Part shown: positions 44,116 through 55,715 of the stretch, piece by piece | Layout: every line of letters begins with the position of its first letter | Position numbering within the stretch: the first letter of the stretch is position 1 | DNA from: Crambe crambe | Taxonomy: Eukaryota; Porifera; Demospongiae; Poecilosclerida; Crambeidae | Direction of reading: 5' to 3' | Assembly (NCBI GenBank): GCA_963924555.1 | Contig: OZ004582.1 | Location: 2,232,001 to 2,296,000 of the forward strand | Length of the DNA: 64,000 bases | Notes under the pieces: model-generated | Told to the model about the DNA's origin: nothing | Database searches by the model: none | The model's input: the letters and a program-made list of their open reading frames with translations, nothing else | Translations under genes and position numbers: made by a program

Positions 44116-44646
44116 TTACAACACAGTGATATGTATTTTTAACACTGGCACAGCCCACCCCCTAGGTGCCAATGGCCTCAAGGGACGAGGTCTTCCTTGC
44201 GGACACCCATGTGGCCAACTCATTGTCATACATGCATACACACCCATACACAGGAGCTGAATAACTACAATTCTACATCCAAATAGAGCCCCCTTTGCAT
44301 ACACACTCGCTCCTGTCACACTCGTGGGGTGCCATGATGTGAACAAGGTTTGGTTGTGCACACCTGCAAGAGAAAACAAGAGAAAATTCAGATACACTAA
44401 ATGTGGTGGTCTGCTGAGCTCTAAATAGACACACAATAAAATTAGCCATGCAATTTTGTCTCAGGTTATAGATATCCACAAATACTGATGCTCACCTTTG
44501 TGATAAAGTGTTTCGATGTACTGGCCACTGAAAGTGGGTATATCTTTGTGTACATCAGTATTGCTCTCGATGTGACTAATCATTATGGCTAGCTGCCGCA
44601 TGTCTTGTTCGGCCCCTGTCCAAGGGGGCTGCCCAGGGCAATACAT
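44116..44646 (-). CDS. Candidate two-exon gene of unknown function
   Basis: Minus strand: exon 1 (44646-44496) opens MYCPGQPPWTGAEQDMRQLA and ends at a GTGAGC donor. After a 132-bp intron with a TTTTCTCTTGCAG acceptor, exon 2 (from 44363) continues in phase with VHNQTLFTSWHPTSVTGAS and stays open to 44116. The fitted phase and good splice sites make coding plausible. I do not recognise the protein; it may be a fragment of a larger host gene or an extracellular enzyme. No promoter or partner seen. Confidence 0.35.
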
Positions 44647-44749
44647 TAACGATTTACCATACTGAGTTGCAAGTGTTTTTATATTGCAAATTTTGCTGCT
44701 GGCTCTATCTAGAAGACCTAAGAGACATCTATGTCGTTCTCTGGACTTG

Positions 44750-44965
44750 GTAAGAGATTTTTAATAGCCACATTGGGAAATTTTTACTTTATCCTCACAT
44801 ATTTTATTAGCCACCTTGAAGAAAAAGGGCCACATCTTCTTCATCATCAGAAAAAAAAATTCTTAGCCACCAAAGAAAATTATTAGCCACCCAGAAATAT
44901 TTTAGCCACCTTTTTGAAATTATTTAGCCACATTTTAGCTAAATAGCCACATTTTTTGCCACAGT
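44750..44965. repeat. Degenerate TTAGCCACC tandem repeat
   Basis: About nine copies of (T)TAGCCAC(C/A) at 20-35 bp spacing in AT-rich DNA. Confidence 0.75.
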
Positions 44966-44969
44966 CTAA

Positions 44970-45330
44970 GGTCCTAGCCCTAGCCCTAGCCCTAGCTAAG
45001 CCCTTTGGCTGTACAATCCTAGCCTTGGAGTCAAGAAATCAACACAAGTACATCCCATACACCTAGATGTTGTCACAACACTGTGAGAAAACGACCCCTG
45101 TACACCTAGAGTTGGTCACAAGACCACACCCACTCTAGCTCTTCCCCTGGCCCTAGCTAAGCCCTTTGGCCGTACAAACCTAGCCTTACAAGTACAGCCA
45201 CAACACTGTCAGAAAACGACCCTAGGGGTGGCCACAAGACCACACCCACTCTAGCTCTCCCCCTGGCCCTAGCTAAGCCCTAGCTAAGCCCTTTGGCCGT
45301 ACAAACCTAGCCTTGCTACAAACAAAGCTG
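44970..45330. repeat. CCCTAG hexamer tract and 125-bp tandem repeats
   Basis: Begins with CCTAGCCCTAGCCCTAGCCC, then about three units of roughly 125 bp containing GCCCTTTGGCCGTACAAACC and CACAAGACCACACCCACTC. A similar hexamer tract opens the array at 50420. Confidence 0.85.
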
Positions 45331-46446
45331 AGATAACTGTCCAGCCCCAAACACTGGACACTATCACGGCTGTGTTTGGATCTGGTCCCAGACACCAGAT
45401 CAGAACACCCAACGAGACATCTCCGACATGGAGAACCACCAAGCAAACACCCTCTAACAAAACACCAAGACCCAACCCAACTGGCCAAGCAAAAAAAAAA
45501 ACCCCACCCGTCTCCCTGCTACAAACAAAGCCGAGATAACTGTCCAGCCCCAAACACTGGACACTATCACAGCCCAGACCAGAACCAAGCACCACACCCA
45601 ATGAGACACCTCTGACACGGAGAATCACCAAGCAAACACCCTCTGACAACCCCTTGCAGGACCCCACCCAAACCCCACCAAAGGACACCCAACAAGAAAA
45701 AGACCCAGCAAAGACAGAAAAGAAACAAGTTCTCCCCCCCCCCCCAACACAAGACCGAGAAAAAGATTGAGAAGACCACACCCACCAGGCGAAGCTGGAT
45801 GCCAATACGTCATAGCCGACCAATCAGACTCACCGAATGTTGACCAATCAGAACACCCATATAGCTAGGTATATAAGACACACACGCCACGTGCTCTAGA
45901 TCATATCACTAACACCATTAGTTGAAACGTTGGTTTTTCAAATAAAGAATATTTGACCTCATACCTGCTATATCTTTCTATCGAACTGTGGCAGAGACCA
46001 CTCTGCATTGTTTTACCAGACTCAGAACTTTATCTCCCAAAATTTTCCTACCAGACTTATCAAATGGCAACCAATGCAACAAAGAAGAAGAACTACCCAA
46101 AGAAGAACATGAATCAAGGCTTGGGTTCGCTGTATAACAAATTAGACGATGGAGCTGGAGCCGTGACTAGATCTGCCACCACCACCAAACAGACTGACAT
46201 CACAGAAGACGCACAAGAAGCCCTTCGCTACTCATGCAAACAGACCCTCCAGCTGCAGACTACACAATCCAACAAGAAGGACAAGGAGAACAACTGGACG
46301 ACAAGGCACTACTGGCCCTTCGCCAGAAATACAAGAGGACTGCCACCAAAACCTAGCCAAAGTTGACTCACATAGGCAGTTCCTCACAGAATGCCTCAGA
46401 AGCGACAGAATCCCCAAAGGCCTGCAAGTGGGGACTAAATGTAATG
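45331..46446 (+). mobile_element. 5' part of an unassigned retroelement family (promoter, leader, start of an ORF)
   Basis: Two GTCCAGCCCCAAACACTGGA blocks (about 45340 and 45541) precede a promoter-like region (45815-45880), a hairpin followed by GAAACG (45909-45930), an AATAAA-like CAAATAAAG, and an ATG at 46064 opening a basic ORF (KKKNYPKKN) of about 100 codons that ends where the satellite starts. A second copy of the same layout lies at 51640-52030. The layout recalls Penelope-like or other non-LTR retroelements, but no enzyme domain is present, so the family is unassigned. Confidence 0.45.
45815..45880 (+). promoter_or_regulatory. CCAAT/TATA promoter-like region (copy 1)
   Basis: Two CCAATCAG boxes (about 45820 and 45844) and TATATAAG at 45870-45877, correctly spaced for a Pol II core promoter reading rightward. 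Confidence 0.55.
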
Positions 46447-47060
46447 CCTAGCCCTTAGCCCACCATTACAAACCTAGCCTAACCTCATGGATATTTAACC
46501 CCATCATTAGGAACCTAACTTAACCTCATGGCTATTTAACCCCACCATTAGGAACCTAACCTAACCTCATGGCTATTTAACCCCACCATTAGAAACCTAA
46601 CCTAACCTTATCCTCATGGCTATTTCACCCCACCGTTATAAACCTAGCCTAACCTCATGGCTATCTTACCCCACCGTATAAACCTAGCCTAACCTCATGG
46701 CTATTTAACCCCACCATTAGGAACCTAACCTATTTTACCCCACCACTAAAAACCTAACCTATCCTCATGGCTATTTCACCCCACCGTTATATACCTAGCC
46801 TAACCTCATGGCTATCTTACCCCACCGTAACCTAGCCTAACCTCATGGCTACACCGTTATAAACCTCATGGCTGTTTCATCCCGCCTCATGGCTATTTTA
46901 CCCCACCTTCGTAGACCTAACCTCACGGCTATTTTAGCCCACCGTTGTAAACCTAGTCTAACCTCATGGCTATTTCAGCCCATCGTGTGAACCTAGCCTA
47001 ACCTCGTGGCTCCCGTTATAAACTTAGCCTAGCCCTCGTGGCTATTTTAGCCCATGCCCT
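46447..47060. repeat. About 43-bp satellite (CCTAACCTCATGGCTATTTA)
   Basis: Around 14 degenerate units of CCTAACCTAACCTCATGGCTATTT(A/C)ACCCCACC, with several deletions toward the right. Confidence 0.9.
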
Positions 47061-48039
47061 AAACTTAACCTATGGCAAGAATGTAATGGGAATCACAGAA
47101 AGATTTGGAGGACGGTCAAAAGTGCTAGAGACAGCCCTGAGGGCTGACCAATTGTTTTCCAGGTTGGTGCATGTCCTCTATGGCTACGAGGGATATCTAT
47201 AACAGGGAACTAGCTCTGGGGGATGGCACTGACGGACTCGCGGGCTATCCAATTGTCCTCTAGGGTAGCCTAACCTAGCCTAGCTGCCTGTGGACACACC
47301 TTACCGAACGTATTAACGATCTATACCAGTTCTAGGTAGGCGTGAATATGACAGTGCTTCACCAAAAGTTCATGTTTATTTCTTTTGGCCTCGTTGCTGA
47401 ATTCTATGAGAGGTTATTCGCAAAGTTTTATCTGGCTTCAGAGGTGGAGGAAGCAAATTTTCATTGATCAGGCAAAAAAACCATACATGAGTTAGAGATT
47501 TCATTGCAAGCCATACATTATTTGAAGCCTGAAAATGAAGGCAATGATTTCTCATTCGGTGCTCATTCCCACTCTACATTAAAGTCCAACTTCTCTGCTT
47601 ATGATGTTTAAGTTACTCTGATCTCTGATTACAGAGAGATCGACTTTCTAGATTTAATATGCTATGCTAGACTTTCTACCTAGTGTGTACTACATCCTAA
47701 TCCTGAGTCTTCTTTGAGGAGTAAGTTGCAAGTATTTACTTATTCTTTGCCATAGCTGTTTTCTTCATGGCCATAAAGTAGCCATGGCTGAAAAGAGAGA
47801 AGAGGAGAAGAGGAGATTCATTTCCTGTGTAACCACCCATAAGTGTACATCCCTCGGATGTCTGATCTTGTGACAAATGAAGGGTCTTTGTGATGAACAT
47901 GATAGCTAGCTCACTATGTGCATATCTAACTAGCTACATGCGCGGCATAAGAGGTCACCTAAGTACCTAGCCTGGCCTTGAGGGCGCTCGAGGTTACTAT
48001 AATTTTATAGGTTTACTATTTATAGCTACAGCCACGAGG
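47061..48039. other. Spacer, nothing recognised
   Basis: No motif-bearing frame on either strand. Confidence 0.45.
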
Positions 48040-48720
48040 GTGTCTGGGCGATTACTACGAGTTGAGGTCACCACGTGTACGAGGTCACCAACGTGGACTA
48101 TCGATAATGAACGATGGAACCAGAAAAGAAGAGAGCCAAGAGAGAGTGCCCAATCTGTGCCAACATCTACTGAGAAGACACCTGACCTGAGAATTACAAC
48201 CGTGTCTGCTGCATGCTTTATGCCTGTATTATATGCAGAGAGATTAGGAGTAGAGGGAGCCAGTAGTTACGCAAGGCCAAAGAGGAACAGCTATCCTTGC
48301 CCCTTTCCTCACTGCGGATCAAGGAAATACTCCAGGCTGGCTGACCACCTTACAACAGCTCATCACTTGACAGGCGCTGGATGGCAAAGACTGCGACGCC
48401 TGTTATTGGACATTTCTCACAGGATGGAGGATGATGATCTTTTGGATAAGGAAAGGACCTTGCTCTCCAGGCTTCCAATCAAGGTGGAAGATTACATGCA
48501 GCCAGCAGTCTCGTCCAAGGTTGTTTCAAAGTTTTCTAGTAGAAATTTATTATTGTATGATTTCCCTGCGAGATGTAGCAGAAGACTTTGCAATTCTCTC
48601 CTCGAGGTATGAATCGTATTTCATTTCGAGATGGCTTCATTATTTTGTATTAGGATGCTGTTGACAAAGAGTTGGAGAGGAAAATCTTGGGAGGGTTGGA
48701 TGATGGCTTGATACAGGTGG
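48040..48720 (+). CDS. Possible C2H2 zinc-finger protein, two exons
   Basis: Exon 1 (ATG at 48040, open to about 48609) carries one C2H2-like finger, YPCPFPHCGSRKYSRLADHL then TTAHH (C-x4-C-x12-H-x4-H), preceded by a basic N-terminus. It ends CNSLLE before a GTATGA donor. A 46-bp intron ends TGTATTAG at about 48655, and exon 2 reads DAVDKELERKILGGLDDGLIQ to a CAG/GTGGAG boundary at about 48716. The minisatellite at 48725 starts immediately after, so the gene either ends in it or has it in the next intron. Family unknown; single fingers of this type also occur in transposon proteins. Confidence 0.45.
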
Positions 48721-48724
48721 AGGT

Positions 48725-50115
48725 TGAAGGCAAAGGAAGGGGTGTTGGTAATCTCTATCAGTCCTTGAGGGACTTCAGAGGTCTTTACCTTGACCTGAGG
48801 GACTTCAGCATGCTTTGTAATACTTCTAATTATTGAGAGAGCATTACCATGACTTGAGGGACTTTGGTAATCTCTATCAGGCATTGAGGGACTTCAGAGG
48901 TCTTTACCTTGAACTGAGGGACTTCAGCATCATGCTTGGTAATACTTCAAAGTATTGAGGGAGCATTACCATGACTTGAGGATCTTTGGTAATCTCTATC
49001 AGGCATTGAGGGACTTCAGAGGTCTTTACATTGAACTGAGGGACTTCAGCATGCTTGGTAATACTTCTAAATATTGAGGGAGCATTACCATGACTTGAGG
49101 GACTTTGGTAATCTCTATCAGGGACTTCAGAGGTCTTTACCTTGAACTGAGGGACTTCACTTGGTAATACTTCTAAGTATTGAGGGAGCATTACCATGAC
49201 TTGGTAATCTCTATCAGGCATTGAGGGACTTCAGAGGTCTTTACCTTGAACTGACGGACTTCAGCATGCTTGAGGGAGCATTACCATGACTTGAGGAACT
49301 TTGGTAATCTCTATCAGGCATTGAGGGACTTCAGAGGTCTTTACCTTGAACTGAGGGACTTCAGCATCATGCTTGGTAAGAGGTCTTTACATTGAACTGA
49401 GGGACTTCAGCATGCTTGGTAATACTTCTAAATATTGAGGGAGCATTACCATGACTTGAGGGACTTCAGCATGCTTGGTAATACTTCTAAGTATTGAGGG
49501 AGCATTACCATGACTTTGGTAATCTCTATCGGGCATTGAGGGATTTCAGAGGTCTTACATTGAACTGAGGGACTTCAGCATGCTTGGTAATACTTCTAAG
49601 TATTGAGGGAGCAGGCATTGAGGGACTTCAGAGGTCTTTACCTTGAACTGAGGGACTTCAGCATGCTTGGTAATACTTACCATGACTTGAGGGACTTTGG
49701 TAATCTCTATCAGGCATTGAGGGACTTCAGAGGTCTTTACCTTGAACTGAGGGACTTCAGCATGCTTTGTTATACTTCTAAGTATTGGGGGAGCATTACC
49801 ATGACTTGAGGGACTTTGGTAATCTCTATCAGGCATTATTGAACTGAGGGACTTCAGCATGCTTGGTAATACATCTAAGTATTGAGGGAGCATTACCATG
49901 ACTTGAGGGACTTTGGTAATCTTTATCAGGCATTGAGGGACTTTATCTGGACTTGAGGGACTTTGGTAATCTCTATCAGTCCTTGAGGGACTTCAGAGGT
50001 CTTAACCTTGACTTGAGGGACTTCATCATGCTTGGTAATTGGTAATACTTCTAACTTTCGGAATAGACTTGAGGGACATCAACTGTGCATTATCTGGACT
50101 TGAGGGACTATTTAA
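48725..50115. repeat. About 119-bp minisatellite (ACTTGAGGGACTT family)
   Basis: About 12 units, each with GGTAATCTCTATCAGGCATT, GAGGGACTTCAGAGGTCTTT and GGGAGCATTACCATGACTTG. Some units lack one sub-block. Frames open on both strands here are by-products. Confidence 0.95.
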
Positions 50116-50279
50116 CCTCAACTCATGGCTATTTTACCTCCAAATCGAGAGAATTTTTAATCATTTAACTCCAACTTGAATTAAGGGTAAAATCCTTCAA
50201 GTATATGGTCCTAAGGGGACATAACGCATAAATTTAAGGGGTAAAACCCTTAAATATATGAATATAAAGGATAATAATA

Positions 50280-50384
50280 TGTGACAGTACTTGGGAAAAG
50301 GTACCTTTTCACGCAAAACATTAAAAGCTGTTAAACACTTGTAAAGTTTATAAGTTACATATAAAATGTACAAGTACTGTCACA
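50280..50384. mobile_element. 105-bp MITE with TA target duplication
   Basis: TIRs TGTGACAGTACTTG (50280-50293) and CAAGTACTGTCACA (50371-50384) are perfect inverses, flanked by TA on both sides (50278-50279, 50385-50386), the Tc1/mariner signature. Relatives lie at 52757-52911. Confidence 0.85.
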
Positions 50385-50419
50385 TATATTTAAGGGATAT
50401 TGAGGGACGTGACTCCAAG

Positions 50420-51250
50420 GCCCTAGCCCTAGCCCTAGCCCTAGCCCTAGCCCGAAAACCAAACAAACAGGGCCCTATACACCTAGCAATCCGAATAAAG
50501 AATCCCTAGCAGTCAGAATACTGCCACATATAGCCCCAAAGATAACCACATTCTCTCTGGTGGCCTTAGCCAAACCCTTACCTACATTGCTGGTTCTAGG
50601 TCCAAAAACAAACTTATAGACTTAGCAATCTGGATAAAGGATCCCTAGCAGTCCAAATACTGCCACATATATAACCACATCCTCTCTGGTGGCCTTAGCC
50701 AAACCCTTACCTACATTGCTGGTTCTAGGTCCGAAAATCAAACAAACAGGGCCCTATACACCTAGCAATCTGAATAAAGGATCCCTAGCAGTCCGAATAT
50801 TGCCACATATAGCCCCAAAGATTACCACATCCTCTCTGGTGGCCTTGAATAAAGGATCCCTAGCAGTCCAAATACTACCACATATAGCCCTAAAGATAAC
50901 CACATCCCCTCTGGTGGCCTTAGCCAAACCCTTACCTACATTGCTGGTTCTAGTCCGAAAACCAAACAAAAAGGACCCTGTAAACCTAGCAATCTGAATA
51001 AAGGATCCCTAGCAGTCCAAATACTGCCACATATAGCCCCATCCTCTCTGGTGGCCTTAGCCAAACCCTTACCTACTAGGTCCGAAAACCAAACAAAAAG
51101 GACCCTGTAAACCTAGCGATATAGCCCCAAAGATAACCACATCCTCTCTGGTGGCCTTAGCCAAACCCTTACCTACATTGCTGGTTCTAGGTCCGAAAAC
51201 CCTATACACCTAGCAATCCGAATAACAAACACCTGGTAGTCCGAACTTCA
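50420..51250. repeat. CCCTAG tract followed by about 140-bp satellite
   Basis: (CCCTAG)5 at about 50424-50455, then about six units of 138-142 bp (some shortened) with CACCTAGCAATC(C/T)GAATAAAG, CCACATATAGCCCCAAAGAT and TCTCTGGTGGCCTTAGCCAA. Confidence 0.95.
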
Positions 51251-51639
51251 CCATATGATACGGACTAAACCCCCTAATACATCCTTAGAGAAACCACACC
51301 CCTCTGGTGGCCTTAACCAAACCCTTACACACATAGGCCCGCTCCAGGTCCAAAAACCAAACAAGGGAAGGCCCACACGCCAAAGACAGACCCCATAAGC
51401 TAGTCCAGCACCACACACTGGACAGCATCTACGTGGAATGCACCCTGACACCACAATCAGGGCTGACATCCACACAAAAACTGTCAGTAACTGTGCATGA
51501 GCACCAAACTCAGCCAGACTGACAAACTAAACGGAAACCAATCCCTTAACACTCCCTCCCCCTCTCCTCCATACCCCCATACACCACAACCACACATGCA
51601 GGACTTCCACACTCCAAAGAAACCAAAGAATCAACCAAC
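51251..51639. repeat. Diverged satellite and leader sequence
   Basis: Carries CTCTGGTGGCCTTA and a CAGCACCACACACTGGACAG block that corresponds to the CACTGGACAC block at 45358 and CATACATTGGACAG at 52367. No gene. Confidence 0.6.
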
Positions 51640-52030
51640 AATTGACAAAATCCACCCATGACACAACTAAGATCGACGAAGCCACGCCCACCCGGATGCT
51701 ACGTCAATCATGAGAATGGCCAACCAATCAGATCCCTTCCAGGACTGACCAATCAGAACAACCATTTAGATAGATATAAAAGCACACCACATGTAGATAC
51801 AGAACATTCTAGACCTTGATAAAGGACGCTAACGTCCGAAACGTCGGTTTTTTTCAATAAACTTTTATCTATCGATAATATAATACCAGCCATTCTCCCA
51901 CTACCAGCCAACGATGTCACAGGCCATCAGACCAAAAAACCAGCCGAAGAAGACAGGCGTGGGCCTACCCCAGACCAGAAGTAGATCCCACAGATCCAAA
52001 CTGACCAACACGAGCCCCAGCACTAGCCCT
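51640..52030 (+). mobile_element. 5' part of the unassigned retroelement family, copy 2
   Basis: Promoter-like boxes: CCAATCAG at about 51724 and 51748, GATATAAAAG at 51773. Then a perfect 5-bp stem GGACG-CTAA-CGTCC (51824-51837) followed by GAAACGTCGG, a CAATAAAC, and an ATG at 51914 opening a basic frame (MSQAIRPKNQPKKTGVG). The order and spacing match copy 1. It runs into satellite after about 100 nt of coding. Confidence 0.5.
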
Positions 52031-52740
52031 AGGTCCGAAAATCAAACAACTGGAAGACCCATACACCTAGCAATCCTAACAAAGGACACCTAGCTGGTGG
52101 CCTTAGCCAAACCCTAAGAGATCCATGCTGGTTCTAGGTCTGAAAACCATACAACTGGAAGACCTATACACCTAGCAACCCTAATAAAGGACACCCAGTC
52201 CGAATACAAACCACACCCCTCTGGCGGCCTTAGCCAAACCCTAAGAGACGTAAGCTGGTTAGTAAACCACACCCCTCTGGTGGCGTTAGCCAAACCCTAA
52301 GAGACCCACGCTGGTTCTAGGTCCGAAAACCATACAACTGGAAGACCCATACACCTGTCCAAACACCATACATTGGACAGCAACAAGTGGAATCGACCCT
52401 GACACCATAACCAGGGAAGATCCACACACCAACTGTCAGTGGCTGAACCTCAGCCAGACTGACAAACCTAAAGGGAACATAGCCCCCTCATACTCCCTCC
52501 CCCTCTCCTCCACACACCTCTACCACATATACAGGACAGCCAGACACCCAAGAAACCTGAGAAACAACCAAAACTGACAGAATCCTACCGAGACTACAAA
52601 GATCGACGAAGCCACACACCCCGACGCTTCGTCAGATCACGAGAATGGCGAACCAATAAGATCCACCCTAGGATTGACCAATCAGAACACTCGCGTAGAT
52701 AGATATAAAAGCACACCACATGTAGCACAAATCAGGAGTT
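52031..52740. repeat. Satellite plus third promoter-like copy
   Basis: About three units of roughly 110-120 bp with CTGGTGGCCTTAGCCAAACC and AACTGGAAGACCCATACACC, then leader sequence and a third promoter block: GACCAATCAGAACAC (about 52676) and GATATAAAAGCACACCAC (52702). This copy ends before the hairpin. Confidence 0.8.
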
Positions 52741-52756
52741 AAACTTAATTGAATTT

Positions 52757-52911
52757 TACATCTCATGCACATTTTATATGTAGCTTGTAAACTTAACAAG
52801 CGTTTAATGTTTTGCATGATAAGAACCCTTTTTTCAAGCACTATCACATTTATTTGTGATAGTACTTGGTCTTATAGCGCAATTAGACCCCTTTTCTCAA
52901 GTACTATCACA
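52757..52911. mobile_element. Two adjacent relatives of the TA-flanked MITE
   Basis: 52757-52848 is an inverted relative of 50280-50384 (CACATTTTATATGTA.. TTTAATGTTTTGC) ending CAAGCACTATCACA. A second short copy runs from TGTGATAGTACTTG (52855) to CAAGTACTATCACA (52911). Confidence 0.75.
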
Positions 52912-53019
52912 TTAATATTAATAGCTATATTGAATGATTATGACATGGTTTACACACACCTAGCAAGCTAGTGTTAAGGAAAGTTGGTCAGATTTGCTTT
53001 ATCAAAACAAGAAATAAGA

Positions 53020-53840
53020 TGAGCTCACATTCGGCTCTGATCAAAACTCGTGTTTGGATCTTTTCCAAGTGCAAGAAAAGTTGCTATAGCATCCACAATC
53101 TCGTGCTTCCTTCTGTTTAGGACTGTTGATGGTGCAATGATTGCTTCGGGGAATGGAATATTTGGATATAACCTCTGACCCAACCTACTTCGGGTTTCAA
53201 CGTTGAGCATAATTTACGTGCTTATCATTAAGTTCAAAAATGTCCTGTTTATCACCTATGGTCAAGGTTAGTCTTTCAATTGAAACCCATTAACTATTAG
53301 TGTCAACATCATCAATTTTTCTTTTCTTGCTTTCACTATTATCATTTCCAGGATTCTTAATATCACTTTTTTCTTCCATATCTGTCACTACCTTCAAAAG
53401 ATCTTTGATTGAGTGGAATCTCCAGTGAAAGTTAAAATAGCAGACCACCTTGTGGTAGGTCAGCTGAATATTTCTTACTTCCAGTAACACAACACATGAT
53501 TGATCAACCCCTTCTTAGGAATAGAACATATTGCCGACACTTCCTTGGCACATGCCCGATAATAATAGAATCCTTCTTTACGACTGAAAAAGGATCATGT
53601 AAGCTTCCCAAATTTCTTTATAGACCAGACGTAAAATCCCCTGACCATTGAAGGGATCATCCTTCCAGCTGCTCACGATCACCACATGTGCACAGCAAGC
53701 GATATATTGCAACGCGCACGAAGTGAATTTAAAATCTTCAAAAATTTTATAATCTAGCTTGTACTGGTATTCACGAAATTTTAATTCCTCGAAAATATCT
53801 ACCCATACGGTAGATGAACTTGACATACCTCCCATTCTGC
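53020..53840 (-). other. Unrecognised minus-strand gene candidate, several exons
   Basis: Possible exons: 53835-53578 (MGGMSSSSTVWVDIFEELKF.., hydrophobic CALQYIACCAHVVIVSSWKD), about 53565-53500 (FYYYRACAKEVSAICSIPKK ending at a GTAAG-type donor), 53490-53290 (HWRFHSIKDLLKVV then a lysine-rich NDNSESKKRKIDD nuclear-signal-like tail) and 53210-53025. Composition is protein-like, but no known domain and no proven splice pairing. A further plus frame at 53814-54104 (RCEALRCKQCGPQKC) is also unassigned. Confidence 0.3.
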
Positions 53841-54229
53841 CACATGGAGAATATTCGCATCATTGTGGCATTTTCCTCTGGGTCAGATGACAATTACTTT
53901 GAACCAACAAGTTATGAACTAGAATCTAAAGCATTTATTGCAGGATGTAGGGAACAAATACGAGGTGCTATCACCAAGGTAGTCGCTATGCCACTTTCTC
54001 AAGTTCGCCTGCGATGTGAAGCTCTTAGATGCAAGCAGTGTGGCCCCCAAAAATGTTATTTCTATCCAGGGCTTTCAGTTGCCAGATGCTGTGTTGCTGG
54101 CTGATACTCTTTGATAGAAATCAACAGTTTCTTTCCCCCCGAACGCTGGTCTCTTTGAGACCTTTAGAAAAAGGGTTAACTATTGATACTGAAAGTTCCT
54201 GAGCCGGATGGGCTTGGCTATAAAGTAAA

Positions 54230-54780
54230 AGATGGTAGTAAGGTTAGTTGGCCAGTAATAGCTACTTTAGTTAGACTATTTTCTTCCTCCCGGGAGGGGG
54301 TGATGGAGAGGGAGAAGGGCTAGTGATCTGGGACAAATTCCCAGATCTTCTTGTACAACCTCTCCCGGGGGGTGGCAGGATGGGTGGCAGACCAGCCACA
54401 ATGGTCCTTCTTCAGGAGGGTGAGGGTCTTCTCCTCAGCATTGCAGTGCACCCTGACCTTTGCACTGCTGAGGAGACCATGTGGTGCCATGATCTGATGC
54501 CATCAAATGCACCCCTCCTGATTCAGAACTTTTGCTTTAGCAATCCGAAGCACTAATCGGGCGGGTGCAAATTAGTGTGGCCAACCAGCAGGAACGAGAT
54601 CTCAATATCTCTGTTAAGCCAGCACAAAACCCGCCAAGCCAAATACTGCATCACAAACCTGTCGAGAGTTACAGTGTATGATAATTTCCCGACTGCAGGC
54701 TGTATGATGTCAGGTGGAGAAATGGAGTTGTTGAACACTCGGCTCAAATCCTTCTTGGATAGCTCTACTTGGCTACGCAA
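54230..54780 (-). pseudogene. Second member of the element A protein family, C-terminal part
   Basis: Minus strand: LSYTVTLDRFVMQYLAWRVL (about 54690-54635) with DIEISFLLVGHTN right after it (about 54605-54570), then a PPGRGCTRR / KKIWEFVPD region (about 54380-54320). The element A protein has EYLAWRVLSGL..FLIVGHTKFSPD and LERKHYLFEKIREFCP in the same order. Several frame changes. No TIRs were found near it. Confidence 0.6.
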
Positions 54781-55439
54781 GTAGCTCCTGGCCTCTGTTG
54801 TGCTTGACCACCTGATATGTCATGTCATGTTGAATTCAGGTAATGAAGCAAGCATCACACCTCTGACTTATCTTCCTCAGCTTGGTTTAGCTAGATAAGA
54901 AGAAGCTGTGGTAGAAGCCATCCAACTTCACAGGTCAGAAAATTATGATCTGGAGGTGCTGTTCATCTGTCTCCTTCAACTCCAGGCCTGTTGACAATGA
55001 AAAACACAGCCCTGATCCCTCCAGTGTCTAGATTCCAACCCAGGCAAACACTGCTTCCACACGAATCAACTAATAAAGCTTAAAACATAGAGATAGGATA
55101 ATAGAACTTACCAGTATTTTAAAACTACTGTACACAAACATCTTTTTTTTCTTTTCTTTTGGTAAGGCATAAGAAAAAACAACGAAGGAAAAAAACAGTG
55201 TGCACAGCACAGTGTAAAACAGGATAGGATTCTGGTGAAAAGAGAGCAAAGTCAGATGATGAGAGATATAATTATGATAAGATGAAAACAAAATTATGCT
55301 TCAATGATAATTTTTATCTCAGAGACGACTAGATCTGGTGGTAGTCTTTGGATATCCAGTAGTGCCACAAGATGTCTTTGGTTGATCCATGTAGTACCAA
55401 TGTAAAGATGTACCAGCGTATCCTTTATCAACTAGTTAG
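54781..55439. other. Spacer, nothing recognised
   Basis: Short frames only. Confidence 0.4.
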
Positions 55440-55715
55440 AGGCACTCCTCCTCATACTTGCTGGAAAAGTTATCCGTGAATACATCGTAACTCCAGCCGT
55501 CCATGGATATCCAGGGATGGAGGTTATACTTGCTGGAAAAATCATGGACTATCCAGGAATGGAGGGGTTACACTTGCAAGAAAAGTTATCTGTGAATACA
55601 TTACATTGTAAACTCCAGCTGTCCATGGAGGTTATACTTGCTGGAAAAGTTATCTGTGAATACATTGTAACTCAAGCCGTCCATGGACTGGAGGGGTTAT
55701 ACTTATTTCAAAGTT
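55440..55715. repeat. Minisatellite of about 45-75 bp units
   Basis: Four units with CTTGCTGGAAAAGTTATC(C/T)GTGAATACAT and GCCGTCCATGGA..GGAGG; unit lengths vary by loss of the middle part. Confidence 0.85.

Noticed and set aside
45284-45823. 179-codon minus-strand frame rich in Gly, Val, Cys and Phe
   Set aside because: It lies across satellite and promoter repeats, its composition follows the C-rich plus strand, and it has no motif.
48621-49899. Several 87-114 codon minus-strand frames with SHGNAP and EVPQ repeats
   Set aside because: They are translations of the 119-bp minisatellite and not independent genes.
48725-50115. Array first considered as CRISPR-like
   Set aside because: Units are contiguous and similar along their whole length, with no unique spacers, and the DNA is eukaryotic.
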